From Saccharospirillum salsuginis (lineage in GTDB: Bacteria; Pseudomonadota; Gammaproteobacteria; Pseudomonadales; Natronospirillaceae), in contig NZ_BMXR01000011.1 of NCBI RefSeq assembly GCF_014651855.1, forward strand, positions 92,404 to 156,403: DNA of 64,000 nt. Direction: 5' to 3'. The notes under the pieces are model-generated. The model was not told where the DNA came from. It searched no databases and saw nothing but the letters and a program-made list of their open reading frames with translations. Positions 63,630-64,000 of this stretch are shown in pieces. The position numbers and the translations under genes were made by a program. Positions within the stretch are counted from its first letter, which is position 1. The number at the start of each line of letters is the position of its first letter.

Positions 63630-63738
63630 CCGGGTGGAGGGGTAGGCCTCCTCGGGGTCGCCGTAAATACCTCCCTGTAGGCTAGGCGGCAGCATCCCTG
63701 CTGCCGACTACCCCGATGAGGCCTACCCCTCCACCCGG
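63630..63738. repeat. Dispersed palindromic element, copy 5
   Basis: The 29-base arms at 63630-63658 and 63710-63738 are inverted complements with one mismatch (CCGGGTGGAGGGGTAGGCCT...). The core has GTCGCCGTAAATACCTCC and an inner GGCAGCA/TGCTGCC stem. It lies in the 556-base gap after parE, which otherwise holds only a GTAGGGTGGGC repeat and a gene start at its end. Confidence 0.8.
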
Positions 63739-63791
63739 CACTTGAATCCGGTGCCGCATTACTATCCGTTTTCCCAGGATTGAATGGCTCC

Positions 63792-63906
63792 GTAGGGTGG
63801 GCACTGCCCACCTTGGAAGAATAACCAACCACTGAAGTATCCATTGAATCCAAGAGTCAGCGCTAATGGATGTACTGGAGGTAACATTTCACCGGATGGT
63901 GGGCGG
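63792..63906. repeat. GTAGGGTGGGC repeat, partial pair
   Basis: GTAGGGTGGGCACTGCCCACC at 63792 with a degenerate partner GGTGGGCGGTGAGG near 63898. Confidence 0.6.
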
Positions 63907-63973
63907 TGAGGCTGTGAAAGTATCCCTTCTTTAAGGTTAAAATCACGGCTTGCTATTCAAAAGGAGCTTTCCA

Positions 63974-64000
63974 GTGCCTGCCCGCCGCTACAAAACCGGC
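63974..64000 (+). CDS. Start of an unidentified gene (partial)
   Basis: GTG at 63974 opens the frame MPARRYKTG, with AAAGGAGC ten bases upstream. Only nine codons are visible, so neither family nor function can be given. Confidence 0.5.

Overview
The window is a high-GC chromosomal segment from a gammaproteobacterium. The house-keeping set (PhoBR with pstSCAB-phoU, UbiC/UbiA, YciA, MtgA, LpxL, ParE, SpeA, HU, a DUF3392 protein, CsrB-type RNAs with GacA/UvrY boxes) fits a marine or halophilic Oceanospirillales/Alteromonadales-like bacterium. That placement is inferred from gene content only. I see no insertion sequence, prophage or CRISPR array. Intergenic regions carry several families of dispersed palindromic repeats.

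Left part (1-9.9 kb): an arsenic operon on the minus strand (arsR, acr3, and a GAPDH of the ArsJ-associated type that runs off the left edge). After it come a DksA/TraR-type zinc-finger protein, an AI-2E-family permease, a rhodanese, a second ACR3/bile-acid-fold permease, an EamA permease, mtgA, a Pit phosphate permease with its DUF47 partner, and yciA. 10-16 kb: the high-affinity phosphate operon pstS-C-A-B-phoU behind an array of Pho-box repeats, then tRNA-Thr. 16-25 kb: a DUF3392 protein, an S1/P1-like nuclease, two tandem CsrB/RsmZ-like regulatory RNAs, a palindrome-controlled NmrA/MarR pair, a response regulator, phoBR, and ubiCA. 25-30 kb: rubredoxin and its reductase, HU, an Lrp-family regulator and leuA.

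30-46.7 kb is the accessory highlight. A 1.2 kb AT-rich non-coding stretch precedes a collinear plus-strand cluster. Its first protein is a 2417-residue megasynthase (NPD-NPD-KS-AT-ACP-ACP-KR) and its second a 1475-residue megasynthase (KS-AT-DH-PPTase). A free ACP, an alpha/beta hydrolase with an overlapping start, and an MGT-type glycosyltransferase follow, then a HAD hydrolase and a YqiA-like esterase. All the catalytic functions of a PfaABCDE-type polyunsaturated-lipid/polyketide synthase appear packed into two polypeptides. The glycosyltransferase suggests a glycosylated lipid or polyketide product.

46.7-64 kb: speA with a small zinc-ribbon gene overlapping its stop codon, ridA, a membrane GGDEF-EAL protein, a 48-residue basic ORF, lpxL, an M17 aminopeptidase, folE behind a possible Pho box, type II NADH dehydrogenase, the cobUTSC nucleotide-loop genes, a small secreted protein, parE, and the first codons of another gene at the right edge.
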